A DNA stretch of 64,000 nucleotides from Chionoecetes opilio (GCA_016584305.1 JACEEZ010023664.1:527083-591082), one strand, 5' to 3'; shown: positions 43,872-54,866, numbered from the stretch's first letter. Notes: generated by a model from the letters alone, not told the origin. Numbers and translations are program-made.

Positions 43872-44077
43872 CAGCGGTCGGCAACCTGCGGCTCCGGAGC
43901 CACATGCGGCTTTTTGAAGAGACCTGTGCGGCTCCTGCCACCTACTTAAAAATGTCCAAATTATCTTAAAAGAAAAAGAAAAAAGGATAAAATAGTGGCA
44001 TAGATAGCCGCAACACAATAGTGTATGTGACCTAGGTCCTACCTAGGTCTCTACAAAAATATTGGGATTAATTATTG

Positions 44078-44117
<40 letters not shown>

Positions 44118-44295
44118 ATGCATTTTCCTTCATTTTTTAGTCTATATTCCTACTTTATTAGTAAGAGATAATAAGAGGAACATTTTATTGTTTCGTAATT
44201 TCCATTCATAATTTACTTTGCGGCTCCATCAGCACTGCTTTTCTGTCAAGTTTGAAGAAACTGGCTCTTCTAGAATTCTAGGTTGCCGACCTCTG
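43872..44295. mobile_element. hAT MITE with perfect 8-bp TSD
   Basis: Ends CAGCGGTCGGCAACC and GGTTGCCGACCTCTG; CTCTAGCC flanks both sides (43864-43871, 44296-44303). The inside has GCGGCTCCGGAGCC and an (ATT)n run at 44081-44116. It lies in the MTIF2 intron, about 200 bp before the next exon. Confidence 0.9.
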
Positions 44296-44499
44296 CTCTA
44301 GCCTAACGTTTTTTTCTGGGACAAAACTTAAGAAAACTATTTGTTTTTGTCTAACTAGCCCTTACTCTCATGCCTTAAAATGAATAAGTCCACTTTACAA
44401 CTCATCTCTACACCTCTCACATTTCCACAACATGCCCCTTCATCCCACACATCATCCTTTCAACTCTCATGTACCAGTAGTCTCTCTTCTCGGTGATAG

Positions 44500-44720
44500 G
44501 TACAAGGTGCGCCAGCGTGGTCCCCGGCTGAAGGAGAACATAGAGGAGGAGGGGCCACCCCGGGTGTCAATTGTCCTTAAAGGTGATGTTGATGGATCCG
44601 TAGAGGCCTTGCTGGACACTCTTGACACCTACCATGGCACAGAATGCCATCTGGACATCATCAGTTATGGTGTTGGCCAAGTCACTCCCACAGATGTTAA
44701 CATGGCTTCCTCGTTTTCAG
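44500..44720 (+). CDS. MTIF2: MTIF2 exon: domain III
   Basis: Acceptor GGTGATAG and donor CAG|GTCAGG. After the split Arg codon it reads YKVRQRGPRLKENI, then VSIVLKGDVDGSVEALLDTL, the diagnostic domain III motif of IF2 (KGDVDGSVEA), and ISYGVGQVTPTDVNMASSF. The last codon is split (G|GC, Gly) and is completed at 47428. Length and content match the family. Confidence 0.95.
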
Positions 44721-44815
44721 GTCAGGGCTAGATTTAAATGGGGTAATGTGAGGTAGGTCATGGTCCGACAGTGATGGAAGGCTAGTTGCAATTTGGCAAG
44801 TGTTGAATGAATCTA

Positions 44816-46145
44816 CAGTATATCCTCGTCTAACGCAGTTTATTGTAATGCGCAAATTTGTCTAGGGGGGTATGTATTTGTGGAAGGGAATTATAACTAC
44901 TGCGGAAAAAAAATTGTAATGCATTTTTTTTTTTTTTTTTTTTATGAGAACCGGGCGGGCAGTGCACGGCTAGCTTCTGTTTGAAATCTCCAGTAATGCG
45001 GCGTCATCAGGCTCACCGCCAATCACGCCTGATCTGTCTTGCTCTCTCAGCCACTAACCAATCAGGACTCCTGCTCCTCCTTGCCTCAGGCCGCTCCCTC
45101 CCCACCCCACTCTCCCTCCCTTCCAGTCCACTCCCAGCTTTGTAAGACTACGGGCAGGGTTAGACCAAGGCCTCCTAGAACATGGCGGGGTTAGACCAAG
45201 GCCTCCTAGAACACCAGGCCTGAGCACAGAGTTGATGACGTCACACATGCGGGTTATTGCCGCAAGGGAAAAGTTTACTTGCAGAGTAATTTTCCCCCTA
45301 CCAAATACTTTTATCAGTATAACTGCTATTCTGTTATCTTCGGGAATGTTCTATAAGATTATCACATAAAACACGGTAAAACACAATAATTAAATGTTAT
45401 TATGAGACTATGAAGAAATATGCATGAACTCAAAATTCACTTAAACTCAGCGCCATTTAAAATTTTGTGAGACAACTTTTGACATGGAGTATATCAAAAG
45501 AAGAGGAATTTTATTAGCTTTCCATTGATATATTTTGTTTTCTGATAAATTAATTAGCACCATGCAAAAAGTAGCATCGTATACATGGAACCATACACAG
45601 TGCATGTGGGAACACGCAGTGATAGCAAAGACCCTCTACACTACAAGAAGATATCTCACTCTGGGGTGCCCTGTGGTGTGCGTGCGATCGACGCGCCGCC
45701 GTGCGGCTGGAGGTAACCAGTCTGCTGGCCCATTCACTTGCTGCATAACTGACTTGAATTAAAGTGTCTCATACCTGTTTATATTGAGCCAGACATGTAA
45801 CCAACATAGATAAAGAATAAAATAATACAAGGACACGTTCATAAATACACGTACAAGTCGACAGCAATGATTTAAAGACATACAGATATGCTGTCAAAAC
45901 TGGTACATTTTGTACAAGTGTACACGTGTGTACGTGTAGCCCACGACTCTATATATATTCTTTTTTCCCACGTTCATATGCGTGTGCTGGAAAGGGGGCA
46001 GGGGAAGGGAGGGATCTGTAGTGGGGGGAAGGGGGAAGAGGAGGAGGGTGTGTTATAGTGACAGCTTTGGTGGTGGTGGTGAGATGGTGTGAGACATGAA
46101 GAGGAGGAAGAGGAAGAGAAGGAGGAGGGACAAACCTGCGCAAGG

Positions 46146-46179
<34 letters not shown>

Positions 46180-46375
46180 CCCTCCTCCTCCTCCTCCTCC
46201 TCCTCCTCCTCCTCCTCCTCCTCCTCCTCCTCCTCCTCCTCTTCATGTCTCACACCATCTCACCACCACCAGATTCGTAAAAAAACAAAGGCTTTCACCA
46301 GTCCCTGTAATGCGAAATGTCTCTAACACGGTAGCAGTGCGGACTCATATACCCACGCTAGACGAGGATAAACTG
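44816..46375. mobile_element. Pogo-like element, 1.56 kb, non-autonomous
   Basis: Left end CAGTATATCCTCGTCTAAC and reversed right end CAGTTTATCCTCGTCTAGC, with TA outside (44814-44815, 46376-46377). A T run is at 44925-44943. A direct duplicate of about 30 bp (GGGTTAGACCAAGGCC) lies at 45158-45212. No transposase frame. It contains the hairpin at 46068-46270. Confidence 0.8.
46068..46270. repeat. Inverted repeat with T-run and (CCT)n in the loop side
   Basis: GGTGGTGGTGAGATGG then TGTGAGACATGAAGAGG (46068-46105) is matched in reverse by CCTCTTCATGTCTCACAC then CATCTCACCACCACC (46237-46270). The arms extend imperfectly through GAGG-rich versus CCTCCT-rich sequence; a T run (46149-46179) and (CCT)n (46180-46241) lie within. 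Confidence 0.85.
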
Positions 46376-46384
46376 TATTTCACT

Positions 46385-47150
46385 TTGAGATGGCGGTGGC
46401 CATGTGGTTAGTGCCTGAAAATGGTAAACTCAGTGCCCCAAGTTAGAGTCCTGCTGAAGCAAAATCTTCCTGCAGTCATAGTGTGGATGAAGATTTCCCA
46501 CATTTTAATTTTTTACATTTTTTTTACCTCGGAGCCTGTAGCGCCTGTAGGCTATTTTTTCTATTGAGGGCTCAGGTGGTTGGCCCTGCACATTCTGGCG
46601 GGTCGGGATGGTTAACCCTCGCCCGTTGGTGGCGCAGTGGATTTTTATAGTGACACCTGTGGTCTTAGGTGAAGGTCCAGTTTTCTCTGATGTTCGGAAC
46701 CTCAGTCAGGCTCATGCTGCCACCTGGTGCTCCCTCCGCCGCACTTGTAGTCGCAGTCGAAAGAACTGGTATGCTGCATGTGGGTTTCTTCGGCCACTCG
46801 ACGATGGATTTGACAGTTGTTTCTTGGTGGGACTTGAACCCGGGACCTTGTGCTCACCTCCAGGCTCTTGTCGACCGCATAAGATAAGGTCGACAGAGTT
46901 GCCCCCGGCAGGATTCTAACTCGGGACATTGAGCTCACCACTCCAAGACGCTAACCACTCGGCCACCGCCTCCCCACATGGTGCCCATCAGCCCCTCCTT
47001 TAATGGCAAGTGCATCAGGAGACATAAGAGGGTGGTATGAGCCTCTATTCATGACAGATGTCACGGGAAAAGAAAACTATGCCTGTGCTACCATGGGTGA
47101 GGTTCAACTATCTGAGATATGTTAATAAAGAAGCCTACAGGGGCTGTACA
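46385..47150 (+). mobile_element. Outer SINE, interrupted by another SINE
   Basis: The head has an A-box-like GTGGCCATGTGGTTAGTGCC (46398) and a B-box-like AAGTTAGAGTCCTG (46440). The sequence is cut at CCCACAT (46497-46503) and resumes after the duplicate CCCACAT (46973-46979), running to about 47150 (AAGCCTACAGGGGC). It is a different family from its guest. Confidence 0.65.
46504..46972 (-). mobile_element. Inner tRNA-derived SINE with 7-bp TSD
   Basis: TSD CCCACAT on both sides. The minus-strand head carries GGCGGTGGCCGAGTGGTTAG (A box) and CCGAGTTAGAATCCTG (B box); the body matches 59527-59940; the tail GCGCTACAGG-type block is followed by an A-rich run on that strand. Confidence 0.85.
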
Positions 47151-47427
47151 TTCAGATTTAAAATGAAAATTAATTGAAATGTCATCAATTTTCAAGTGTA
47201 AAATGTAGAATTATATTGTTCTAATTTTCAATATCAATTGTATCACCTATGATGGCAAGGTGCAGTCAGGCTGTTTCAGTGTCCTGGTTTGATTTGTACA
47301 CAGCCTCGTCCCTAGGGTTACTCTTGTTAGGGATGTATAGAGCTTAAACAACAAAGAACCAGGTAAATACCTCAAGTCATCAAAACTGTCCATCCCCAGC
47401 ACACATTTTCAGTTCATCTTCCCTCAG

Positions 47428-47592
47428 GCATCATCTACACCTTCAATGTGGAGGTCCCAAGAGAGGTGCGAGCATTGGCATCAAAAGAAGATGTGACCAT
47501 CTCGGAGCACAAGGTCATCTATCACCTCATTGACAGCCTCAAGGAGCAGATTTCTGCACGGCTGCCTCTCAAGGATGAGGAAGAACTACTTG
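47428..47592 (+). CDS. MTIF2: MTIF2 exon: end of domain III
   Basis: Acceptor TTCCCTCAG and donor CTTG|GTAAGT. It gives GIIYTFNVEVPREVRALASK, then EDVTISEHKVIYHLIDSLKE and QISARLPLKDEE, matching the segment where IF2 reads VIYxFNV and ends in a helix before domain IV. The split Gly codon (G|GT) is completed at 49430. Confidence 0.95.
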
Positions 47593-47742
47593 GTAAGTTA
47601 AAATATTTCTCTTCATATTGTCATTGCCATTAAGATATTTGAAGTCTGTGCAACTGTGCATAGCATGTCTACTGCCACACAGTGTACATGGCCGGCAACT
47701 CATGTGCCGGTACTTTGTGTGTTTTTAACTCCTGATCCTATA

Positions 47743-48442
47743 CAGGGAAGTCCCGAAGATACGAGCAGTTAGGTTCCACCTGGCATATTCGTAAAGCGAA
47801 ATCTCGTATAGCGAACTACATAACTAATGGTAAAATATAGGTTTGGTTCCAGGACCCCATCAAAGACATGTTTTTCAAGCTAAAATAAACTGTAGCGGTC
47901 CCAAGGTTGGGTTCGCACACCTGGCTAATTACCCCTAAAGGTCAGGCTGCACACCTGGCTAATTACCCTAAAGGTCACGCCTTGCTTGGGGTGACCTGAC
48001 TGGGGTCAACCAAAATCCCCCTTTGTCCAGCCCGGGAGTCCTGTATTCAGTCAGGTACCTACCAACCACTACAGTGAGAGGAACACCACTCCTCCTCTCC
48101 CTGTGTTCCTCTCACTGTAGTGGTTGGTAGGTAACTGACTGAATACAGGACTCCCAGGCTGGACAAAGGGGGATTTTGGTTGACCCCAGTCAGGTCACCC
48201 CAATCAAGGCGTGACCTATAGGGTAATTAGCCAGGTGTGTGGCCTGACCTTTAGGGGTAATTAGCCAGGTGTGCGGCTCCAACCTTGGGACCGCTACAAA
48301 ACTATACCAAACACAACAAACACAATGTTTGAATGTCGTAGCATTGGATTTTCGATCTCGTATATTGAAAATAGACCCTAATTTACTCAGCTCGTATCAT
48401 TGATTTCTCGTATACGAATGCTCGTATAACAGGACTTCCCTG
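47743..48442. mobile_element. Pogo-like MITE carrying a long palindrome
   Basis: Left end CAGGGAAGTCCCGAAG then TACGAGCA; reversed right end CAGGAAGTCC-type with TATACGAGCA. TA flanks both ends. The palindrome at 47891-48298 divides it; the flanking halves share TCTCGTAT motifs. Confidence 0.75.
47891..48298. repeat. 408-bp near-perfect palindrome (fold-back element)
   Basis: TGTAGCGGTCCCAAGGTTGG at the left is mirrored by CCAACCTTGGGACCGCTACA at the right, and matching continues inward through GGCTAATTACCC, GGGGTGACCTGACTGG, AATCCCCCTTTGTCC and ACTACAGTGAGAGGAACAC, leaving a loop of about 16 bases near 48095. Arms are about 195 bp with few mismatches. Confidence 0.95.
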
Positions 48443-48450
48443 TATTTCTA

Positions 48451-49429
48451 TGAAATAATCACCCAGAGAACCCAAAGTAATTGTGAAACCTAAAACTAAT
48501 TACATACATCAAAATATCAAATGTTATTGATGTTCAACAATACTTACTTGATAATTAACTATAGATTCACAGTTTCACTTTATATTTTTGTTTCATAACC
48601 GTAATATTATGATTTTACCTCATTGTAGCTAAAGAGGTATGACTGTATGTTGCATGATAAATAATGTCACCTGGCCAGAGCTACCCTAAGGTTTAAGGAA
48701 TCAAAACTAGAACAACCACTCCCTAGCAGTAGCCTTACCTATCTCCACCTTCATGGGGTGCCCCTTAAGTACACCAAGATAGAGTTAGATCTGACAGGGA
48801 AGGCACGGGAACATGTGCCAATTTGTTTTTAGTTTTTATTCATGACATTCATGGGAGCCGAGCCTTTCCAAGTGTGCTGCACCAAGCCTGGCACCTGTCA
48901 CTGAGCCTCGAGGAGGGAAGAAAATTGGCTATTGGCAGCAGAAAAATAGGCATCTTTTTTCTCTTTGAAGGAAAGAGTTACCATATTTTAATAATATATT
49001 CTTATTTTTCCATTTTCTGATGTGGACATCATGGGCATCTATTCATTCTCTCTTGATTTTTAACTCCATATAATAGCACCTCTAAGTCATCAAGTTACTT
49101 CATATTATCCTAAATTATCCATTTTGAGAAGTGACATTATTATGTCTTGTCGTGTCTCCATGATTATGTAATATTGTGTGGCTTACTCATGTTCTCATTA
49201 TATCAGGTATGTTCTCGGTGTTAACTTGCCACGGTCAGGCTGGCTTTGCAAAGGAAATTGAGATGAAATAATAAAGTAGGTAATAACAAACAGCTATCAT
49301 CAGCCACATTGTACATTATTATGATGCTACAAATATCTGAAAGGCACTCATTGTCACATATTTTAACTGAGGAGTTGAAGAAAAAGGTTTTATGTGTTGG
49401 GTTACAACTAAGCAGACTTACATTCACAG
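48451..49429. other. MTIF2 intron, no other feature seen
   Basis: AT-rich intron sequence. No coding frame or paired repeat was identified. It ends in a good acceptor (TTCACAG). Confidence 0.5.
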
Positions 49430-49570
49430 GTGAAGCAAATGTCCTAGAGGAGTTCGTGATCACCGAGGGACGAAAGAAAATTCCCGTTGCTGGATCCCGC
49501 TGTGTTAAAGGCAACCTGAAGAAGCATGCCCTGTACAGGGTGGTGCGCGGCCAAGACCTAATTCATCAGG
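49430..49570 (+). CDS. MTIF2: MTIF2 exon: domain IV, first part
   Basis: Acceptor TACATTCACAG, donor AGG|GTGAGT. The reading is GEANVLEEFVITEGRKKIPV, then AGSRCVKGNLKKHALYRVVR and GQDLIHQ. Domain IV of IF2 (C1/C2 region) binds the initiator tRNA end; the AGCRV-KG block is typical. The split Gly codon is completed at 55751, 6.2 kb away. Confidence 0.95.
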
Positions 49571-49614
49571 GTGAGTTGTTGTTGTGACTTTGCTCTAACT
49601 CGAAAATACTTTAG

Positions 49615-49704
49615 TCCAATGCAACATTAAATTATAGATCAGTGTCATTGACTAGCACAGTAATGCAAGACATGTGAGAAAATAATAATGAACCAATGGA
49701 CGGA
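49615..49704 (+). mobile_element. LINE family B fragment
   Basis: GATCAGTGTCATTGAC then TAGCACAGTAATGCAAGA and GTGAGAAAATAATAA match the family B reverse transcriptase at 53516-53585. It breaks off at the insertion that follows and the element resumes near 51478. Confidence 0.7.
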
Positions 49705-49709
49705 ATAAC

Positions 49710-51474
49710 AATCTGTGCCATTGAATTAGGCACGATACGCCCGAGAGCATTCGTTTGGCTACGTCAACATATCCCCTTGGCATCAAGTTTGTATGGGAGT
49801 AACTGCATTTATAGTAAATCTGTCATGTAATTAAGATAATTAGCAACTTAATGAGGCATGTCCCATGGAATCAGTGTCATGTTAGTCTGGGATCCAAGGG
49901 CCAAAAATGTGCAAGATAATGCTTTTCATGTGACACCCCTGCTGTACATTTTTTGGCATTTGAATCATGTATGTGGGGGTGAAGGACACCAGAAAAGTGA
50001 CTTTGGCAAGTTGGATCGGATTGCGCAACTTCTCCAGGGACGATTTTTTGACTTTAGCCGCCAAATTCCAATATCGAAAAAACTAGGGTTAGGGGAATGG
50101 CAAATCCCTGTATCTCTTGAACCCTGCATCTCACAGTAACAAACTACCACTCATTCTCTTTGGTAGAATGTCAGCTTTCAAATGATGTATAACACAATTT
50201 TTGATTGAATGACTTCTGGTGTCAGGGGAGGTCAAAAGATCACAGAAAGTAGGTCGTGTTGAAAATCTAGGCCTTGCATTATTAAACAAGTGTAATTTTG
50301 CTGCCTCATAGTGTTATGATAAAGCAATCCTTGATATTAATGTGTTCTGTGCATCCTCCTGATGTTTTTGGGAAATGAAGGTTAGGGCTGAGAAACATTT
50401 TGCCTCTTTATTTTGAGTGACTTTGGGGGGGGGGTCATTTTTTCAGAAATCCCAAAAATTATGTATTTTCGTAAATAGTTATATTCTCGTAAAATTAATA
50501 TGTTAGTAAGTTGAACTGTTATTATGTATGGAACTGTTGAAGCAAGTTGAAGTTGTTGACTGGGATAGAGTCAAGAAAACTTACCAGTTATACAATGCTG
50601 ACAAAATCAGTGTGCCCAATATAACATTTGCAACACAGCAGAAAAAAGGAAAGAAGAAGCAAGACAAGATCCAACAAGTACTATCTGAGGACAGTGGAGT
50701 TACAAGTGCCGTTTGTGCCACACAGGATGTAAGTGATGAAGTAAGGATTAATGCGTTCAGTTATGAGTGGTTGGAATACCTGCCATCTCTGTTTGAACCA
50801 GACAGGGATGAATATACAATACGGAAAGGAACCAAATCAGACTTTATAATAACACTACAGGATAATGTTGCTGATTTATGGGTGCCTTGAAGGCATTGCC
50901 CATCGGTTGTGCATCAGAGTTAGTGAATCTTATTGATGAGATGTCATTCATCCATCTAACGTTTTCAGACTCTAGGTGCGAGTACATTCGGGCAACTGCA
51001 AGAGAGGTACAAGAGTTAAATCATGAGTATGAAACCTGTAAACTATCAGGAGGTACACTTCATTGGTGATAGGTATGACTTTGGCCTGCAGAGTCTAAAG
51101 GGGGACAAACGCCACAGACGGGAAATGGATGTGAGCTCACCCGTGTATGTTCCTGCAGACACTGGCCATTCCTCCATAGAAAGGATTGTTTCAAACCCGT
51201 GTTTTCATGTAAAGAACAATTTTAAAGATGAGAGTTTTCAAGTGTTCTCTGCTTTGTCAATATTTTTGTCTCGTGCAGAAAAAGTAAAGGATAAACTACA
51301 TTTTTATTAAGAACTGTTTCAGTTGTTTTACTAAAGACTACAGTTATACCGAATTCTGATATGCCCCAAAAAAGCACAGAGAATTTACGGTAATTGATAG
51401 ATCATTCAGGCTCAAAGTGCAGAAGAAGTGACAGCGCTAGAGACATCTGGTGGCATTAGCTTTAAAAGTACCCC
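49710..51474. mobile_element. 1.76-kb insertion of unknown type in a LINE
   Basis: It interrupts family B LINE sequence; ATAAC borders both sides (49705-49709, 51475-51479), which may be a target duplication, although about 20 bp of LINE seems lost. No clear terminal inverted repeats or poly(A) were found. It carries the unrecognised frame at 50528-51310. Confidence 0.5.
50528..51310 (+). pseudogene. Unrecognised protein-coding frame with two frame changes
   Basis: I do not recognise this family. Three overlapping frames give one continuous protein-like sequence of about 260 residues: 50528-50890 (MELLKQVEVVDWDRVKKTYQ, a Lys-rich stretch KKGKKKQDK, then NAFSYEWLEYLPSLFEPDRD), 50878-51069 (ALPIGCASELVNLIDEMSFI, then FSDSRCEYIRATAREVQELN) and 51023-51310 (EVHFIGDRYDFGLQSLKGDK, SSPVYVPADTGHSSIERIVS, ending KVKDKLHFY stop). 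Composition is protein-like, with aromatic residues and balanced charge, unlike the low-complexity frames around it. It lies in an MTIF2 intron within an insertion into a LINE, so a mobile-element ORF is likelier than a host gene. Frameshifts near 50880 and 51060 suggest decay or sequence error. Confidence 0.5.
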
Positions 51475-51477
51475 ATA

Positions 51478-51894
51478 ACAGACCGGCAGTATGGTTTTAG
51501 GAAAAGGAGATCATGTGTGACTAATATAAGCTTTTACTCAAGAGTAATTGATACAACACAGGAAAGAGATGGATGGGCAGATTGTGTATATCTAGATCTA
51601 AAAATGGCATTTGATATATGTAGTTCCCCATGAGAGGCTACTTTGGAATTTAGAAAATATAGGAGGAATCAAAGGGATGATCAAAACCTGGATGGAAAGT
51701 TATCGGAGAGGAAGAGAAATGAGAACAGTAGTGAAAGATGAAAAATCTGAATGGAGAAAGGTATTTAGTGGGGTACCACAAGGATCAGTGTTGACACCAA
51801 TAATGTTCATGATTTATATCAATGACATAACTGATGAAGTTAAAAGTTATATAAGTTTGTTTGCGGATGATGCAAAACTATTAAGAGAAATGAA
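51478..51894 (+). mobile_element. LINE family B, reverse transcriptase fragment
   Basis: It encodes DRQYGFRKRRSC, then LKMAFDI in place of LKKAFDK, GGIKGMIKTWMESY, FSGVPQGSVLTPIMFMIYIND and SLFADDAKLLRE. It is the catalytic core of a family B element, cut after the FADD motif. Confidence 0.8.
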
Positions 51895-51998
51895 AAGGCG
51901 AAATGTGACATTTTTCTGGGCATACTATATGAGAAAGGAGTTGAAAAACATGTTCCACTATATATACTACACCAAAAGAAAAAGGATATAAGAATGGT

Positions 51999-52210
51999 TT
52001 AACCCCTTGAAACCCAGCACGTAATTTCCATTGTAATTTGACTACCATTAGACGTTTTTAAGTTAATATAAGCAATGTTTTATCGATATGACCTGTTTTG
52101 TATCTTTGTCGACTAACTAATTTGATATATTAAGCTACTTTTCGTAATTTTATGGCTCGACAACTTACAATTTTTTATAGCAAAGGAAAGATCTGGGCAT
52201 GAAGGGGTTA
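51999..52210. mobile_element. piggyBac-like MITE (TTAACCCCTT ends)
   Basis: Left TTAACCCCTTGAAACCCAG; right CTGGGCATGAAGGGGTTAG. The host LINE reads EWF before it and continues after it, so the insertion site (TTAA, with TTAG at right) is plain. Homologous damaged sequence lies at about 18250-18460. Confidence 0.75.
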
Positions 52211-52725
52211 GTGGAAGATGTGAGAGGACAAAGAGAATAAGGGATGAGGCATGGAAAAGAGTAAAGAAAAATCGGACACAAAGAAATAAAGAAGACTATA
52301 AATTAGCAAGAAATGAAAATGTGTGCTTATTTTGCTTGTGCTTGGAGAGAGGAAGAGAAGAGTTATGAGAAGGATATGGTTGAAAAGTGTAAGGAAGAAC
52401 TCAAACTGTTTTACAGATTTATCAATGGAAGAATATAAGGACATAAGTGGAGAGACTGAAAGAAGGAAATATAATATATGAAGATTAAAAAATAATGAGT
52501 GAAATTTTAAATAAAAATTTTCAGCAAGTATTCACAAAAGAATCAAAATTCAACGAACCGCAAGGAATGAAAAAGTCCGAAAGGAGTGGAAAAAAACCAT
52601 AAAGAAGGAGGAAGTTTGTGAATTGTTGAAGGAATTGGAGGAGAGGAAAGCACTAGGACCAGACGGAGTGTCGGGTTATGTTTTAAAAGAGTGCAGAAAG
52701 CAGTTGGTCGAACCAGTATACGATA

Positions 52726-53413
52726 TACCGTAAATGGCGGCGTACAAGTCGACTCTTTGAGCTTGAAAATTTTTCTCCAAAACTAGGGGTCGACTTGTAC
52801 GGCTAGGATAAAATGCGAACCTTTACCACTGAATGGCAAACAAGTGGATCAGCACTACTAACAATTGCTGTACACCACTTACAGTAACTCCAGCAGGTTA
52901 CCACAAATATTTCCAACTAAAACTTGTGTTCGGTGAACTTACTTAACATATTTAACACACAGATTAATATATAAATAATAAAATAATAATAAAAATTCAG
53001 TTTATATCAATGCCAAACCATACATAGGTTTGTTTCCAACAGCTGATACACAGATTGTAAACACTGACCAGAACGCCACTGAACCCAAGTGGCCAGTCAG
53101 ACAACTACAATATGCGCCACTTCCAGAGCAGTCCAAGGTCGCTCTCCAACTGCCTGGCTGCTCGCCGAGCACCTCTCCGCGCTGCTAGCGCTGTACGCCC
53201 AATTCATCGTACCTCACACTCTAACAATACAACTGGTAATTCTGATCTACATATATATCGTGACCATACACTACAGGGATAAAGACTTTGTAACCTTTGG
53301 CCTACCAGTAGCCTACCGTATTTTTCGGGCCAACTTATACGGCAAGTATGGGCCTAACCCGTAATCTTGAGCTAATAATCTTGCGGTCGACTTGTATGCC
53401 ACAATTTACGGTA
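52726..53413. mobile_element. 688-bp MITE with 4-bp TSD GATA
   Basis: Left end TACCGTAAATGGCGGC then GTACAAGTCGAC; right end GTCGACTTGTATGCC then ACAATTTACGGTA. GATA flanks it (52722-52725, 53414-53417). Internal sub-terminal copies of GGTCGACTTGTACGG occur. No transposase frame. Confidence 0.85.
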
Positions 53414-54866
53414 GATAAAGTGCTCATGAATAACGGGAGAAGTGCCAAAGGAGTGGAAGAGAGCAGATATAGTGCCAATATATACAAATGGGAAGAAGGA
53501 TGAACCATTAAATTATAGACCAGTGTCATTGACCAGCACAGTATGCAAGATATGTGAGAAAATAATAAAAAAGTAATGGCAGGAATACTTGGAAAATGAA
53601 GGTATAATAACAGACCGGCAGTATGGTTTTAGGAAAAGGAGATCATGTGTGACCAACTTAATAAGCTTTTACTCAAGAGTAATTGATATAACTGATATAA
53701 GAAAGAGGTGGATGGGCAGACTGTCTGTATCTAGATCTTAAAAAGGCATTTGATAAAGTTCCACATGAGAGACTACTTTGGAAATTGTAAAATATAGGAG
53801 GAATCACAGGGGTGATCAAAACCTGGATGGAAAGTTATCTGAGAGGAAGATAAATGAGAACAGTAGTGAAGGATGAAAAGTCTGAATGGAGAAAGGTATT
53901 TAGTGGGGTACCACAAGGATCTGTGTTTGCACCAATAATGTTCACGATATACGTCAATGACATGACGGAGGAAATAAAAAGTTATATAAGTTTGTTTGTG
54001 GATGATGCAAAACTATTAAGAGAAATAAATAGCTATAAAGATTGTGAAACACTACAAAATGACCTGAACAAATGCTTCGTCTTCTCCATCTACGAATGGA
54101 GCAGAAGATGGGAAATGGAATTTAATGGGAATAAGTGTCATGTGATGGAAATTGGAAAAAATGAAGAGATATAAATGGCCATATACAATAGGAAATGAAG
54201 TAATTACAAAGGTTCATGAAGAAAAGGACCTGGGAGTGATAATGCAAAATAACCTACAACCAGAAAAACATATAAATAACATTTTTGGAGATCCGTACAG
54301 GATGTTTATGAATACATGTATTAGAGTGGCATTTCATTACATGGACACAAATATGATGAGAAAGATAATTACTGCAATGATCCGACCAAAAGTGGAATAT
54401 GCTGCCATTGTGTGGTCCCCATATAAAAAGAAGCATGTGAAAAAGTTGGAGAGGATACAGAGAATGGCAACAAAGATGGTACCAGAGCTAAAGAACTTTC
54501 TTATGAGGAAAGGTTGAAAGAGATAAAGTTACCAACACACGAGCAGAGAAGAGAAAGAGGAGACTTAATAACAATTTTTAAACTGATAACAAAGATGGAA
54601 GAAACAGACAATGAGAGACTACTGACTCGGAAACAAAGAGAAGGTCGATACACAAGAGGACATACAAAACAACTAGGAAAAGGGAGATGCCTGAACAACA
54701 TAAAGAAGTACAGCTTCCTTCATAGAAATGTAGAAGGTTGGAATGGACTAAATGAGGAGGTGATATCGGCACATAATGTGCACCAATTGAAAGAAAGACT
54801 GGATAATGTAGATACGGAGACGGGACGACAGGAGTGTAGCTCAGGGCCTGTAAAACACAATAGGTA

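Larger units (their letters stand above)
51895..54866 (+). mobile_element. LINE family B copy with two nested MITEs
   Basis: After the endonuclease end it resumes downstream of a TTAA MITE (51999-52210) at DEAWKRVKKNRTQRN and proceeds to RKALGPDGVSGYVLKECRK (52645). A second MITE (52726-53413) interrupts it before EWKRADI-like sequence, NYRPVSLTST (53509), RQYGFRKRRSC, VFSGVPQGSVFAPIMF, LFVDDAKLLRE (53990; F-V-D-D rather than F-A-D-D), KDLGVIMQNNLQPEKHI, RPKVEYAAIVWSPYKKK and SFLHRNVEGWNGLNEEV. It ends with CACAATAGGTAAATACA. Several frameshifts and stops. Confidence 0.8.

Noticed and set aside
46053..46253. Long frames coding poly-Glu / poly-Arg
   Set aside because: They are translations of the (CCT)n and T-run low-complexity tract, on both strands.
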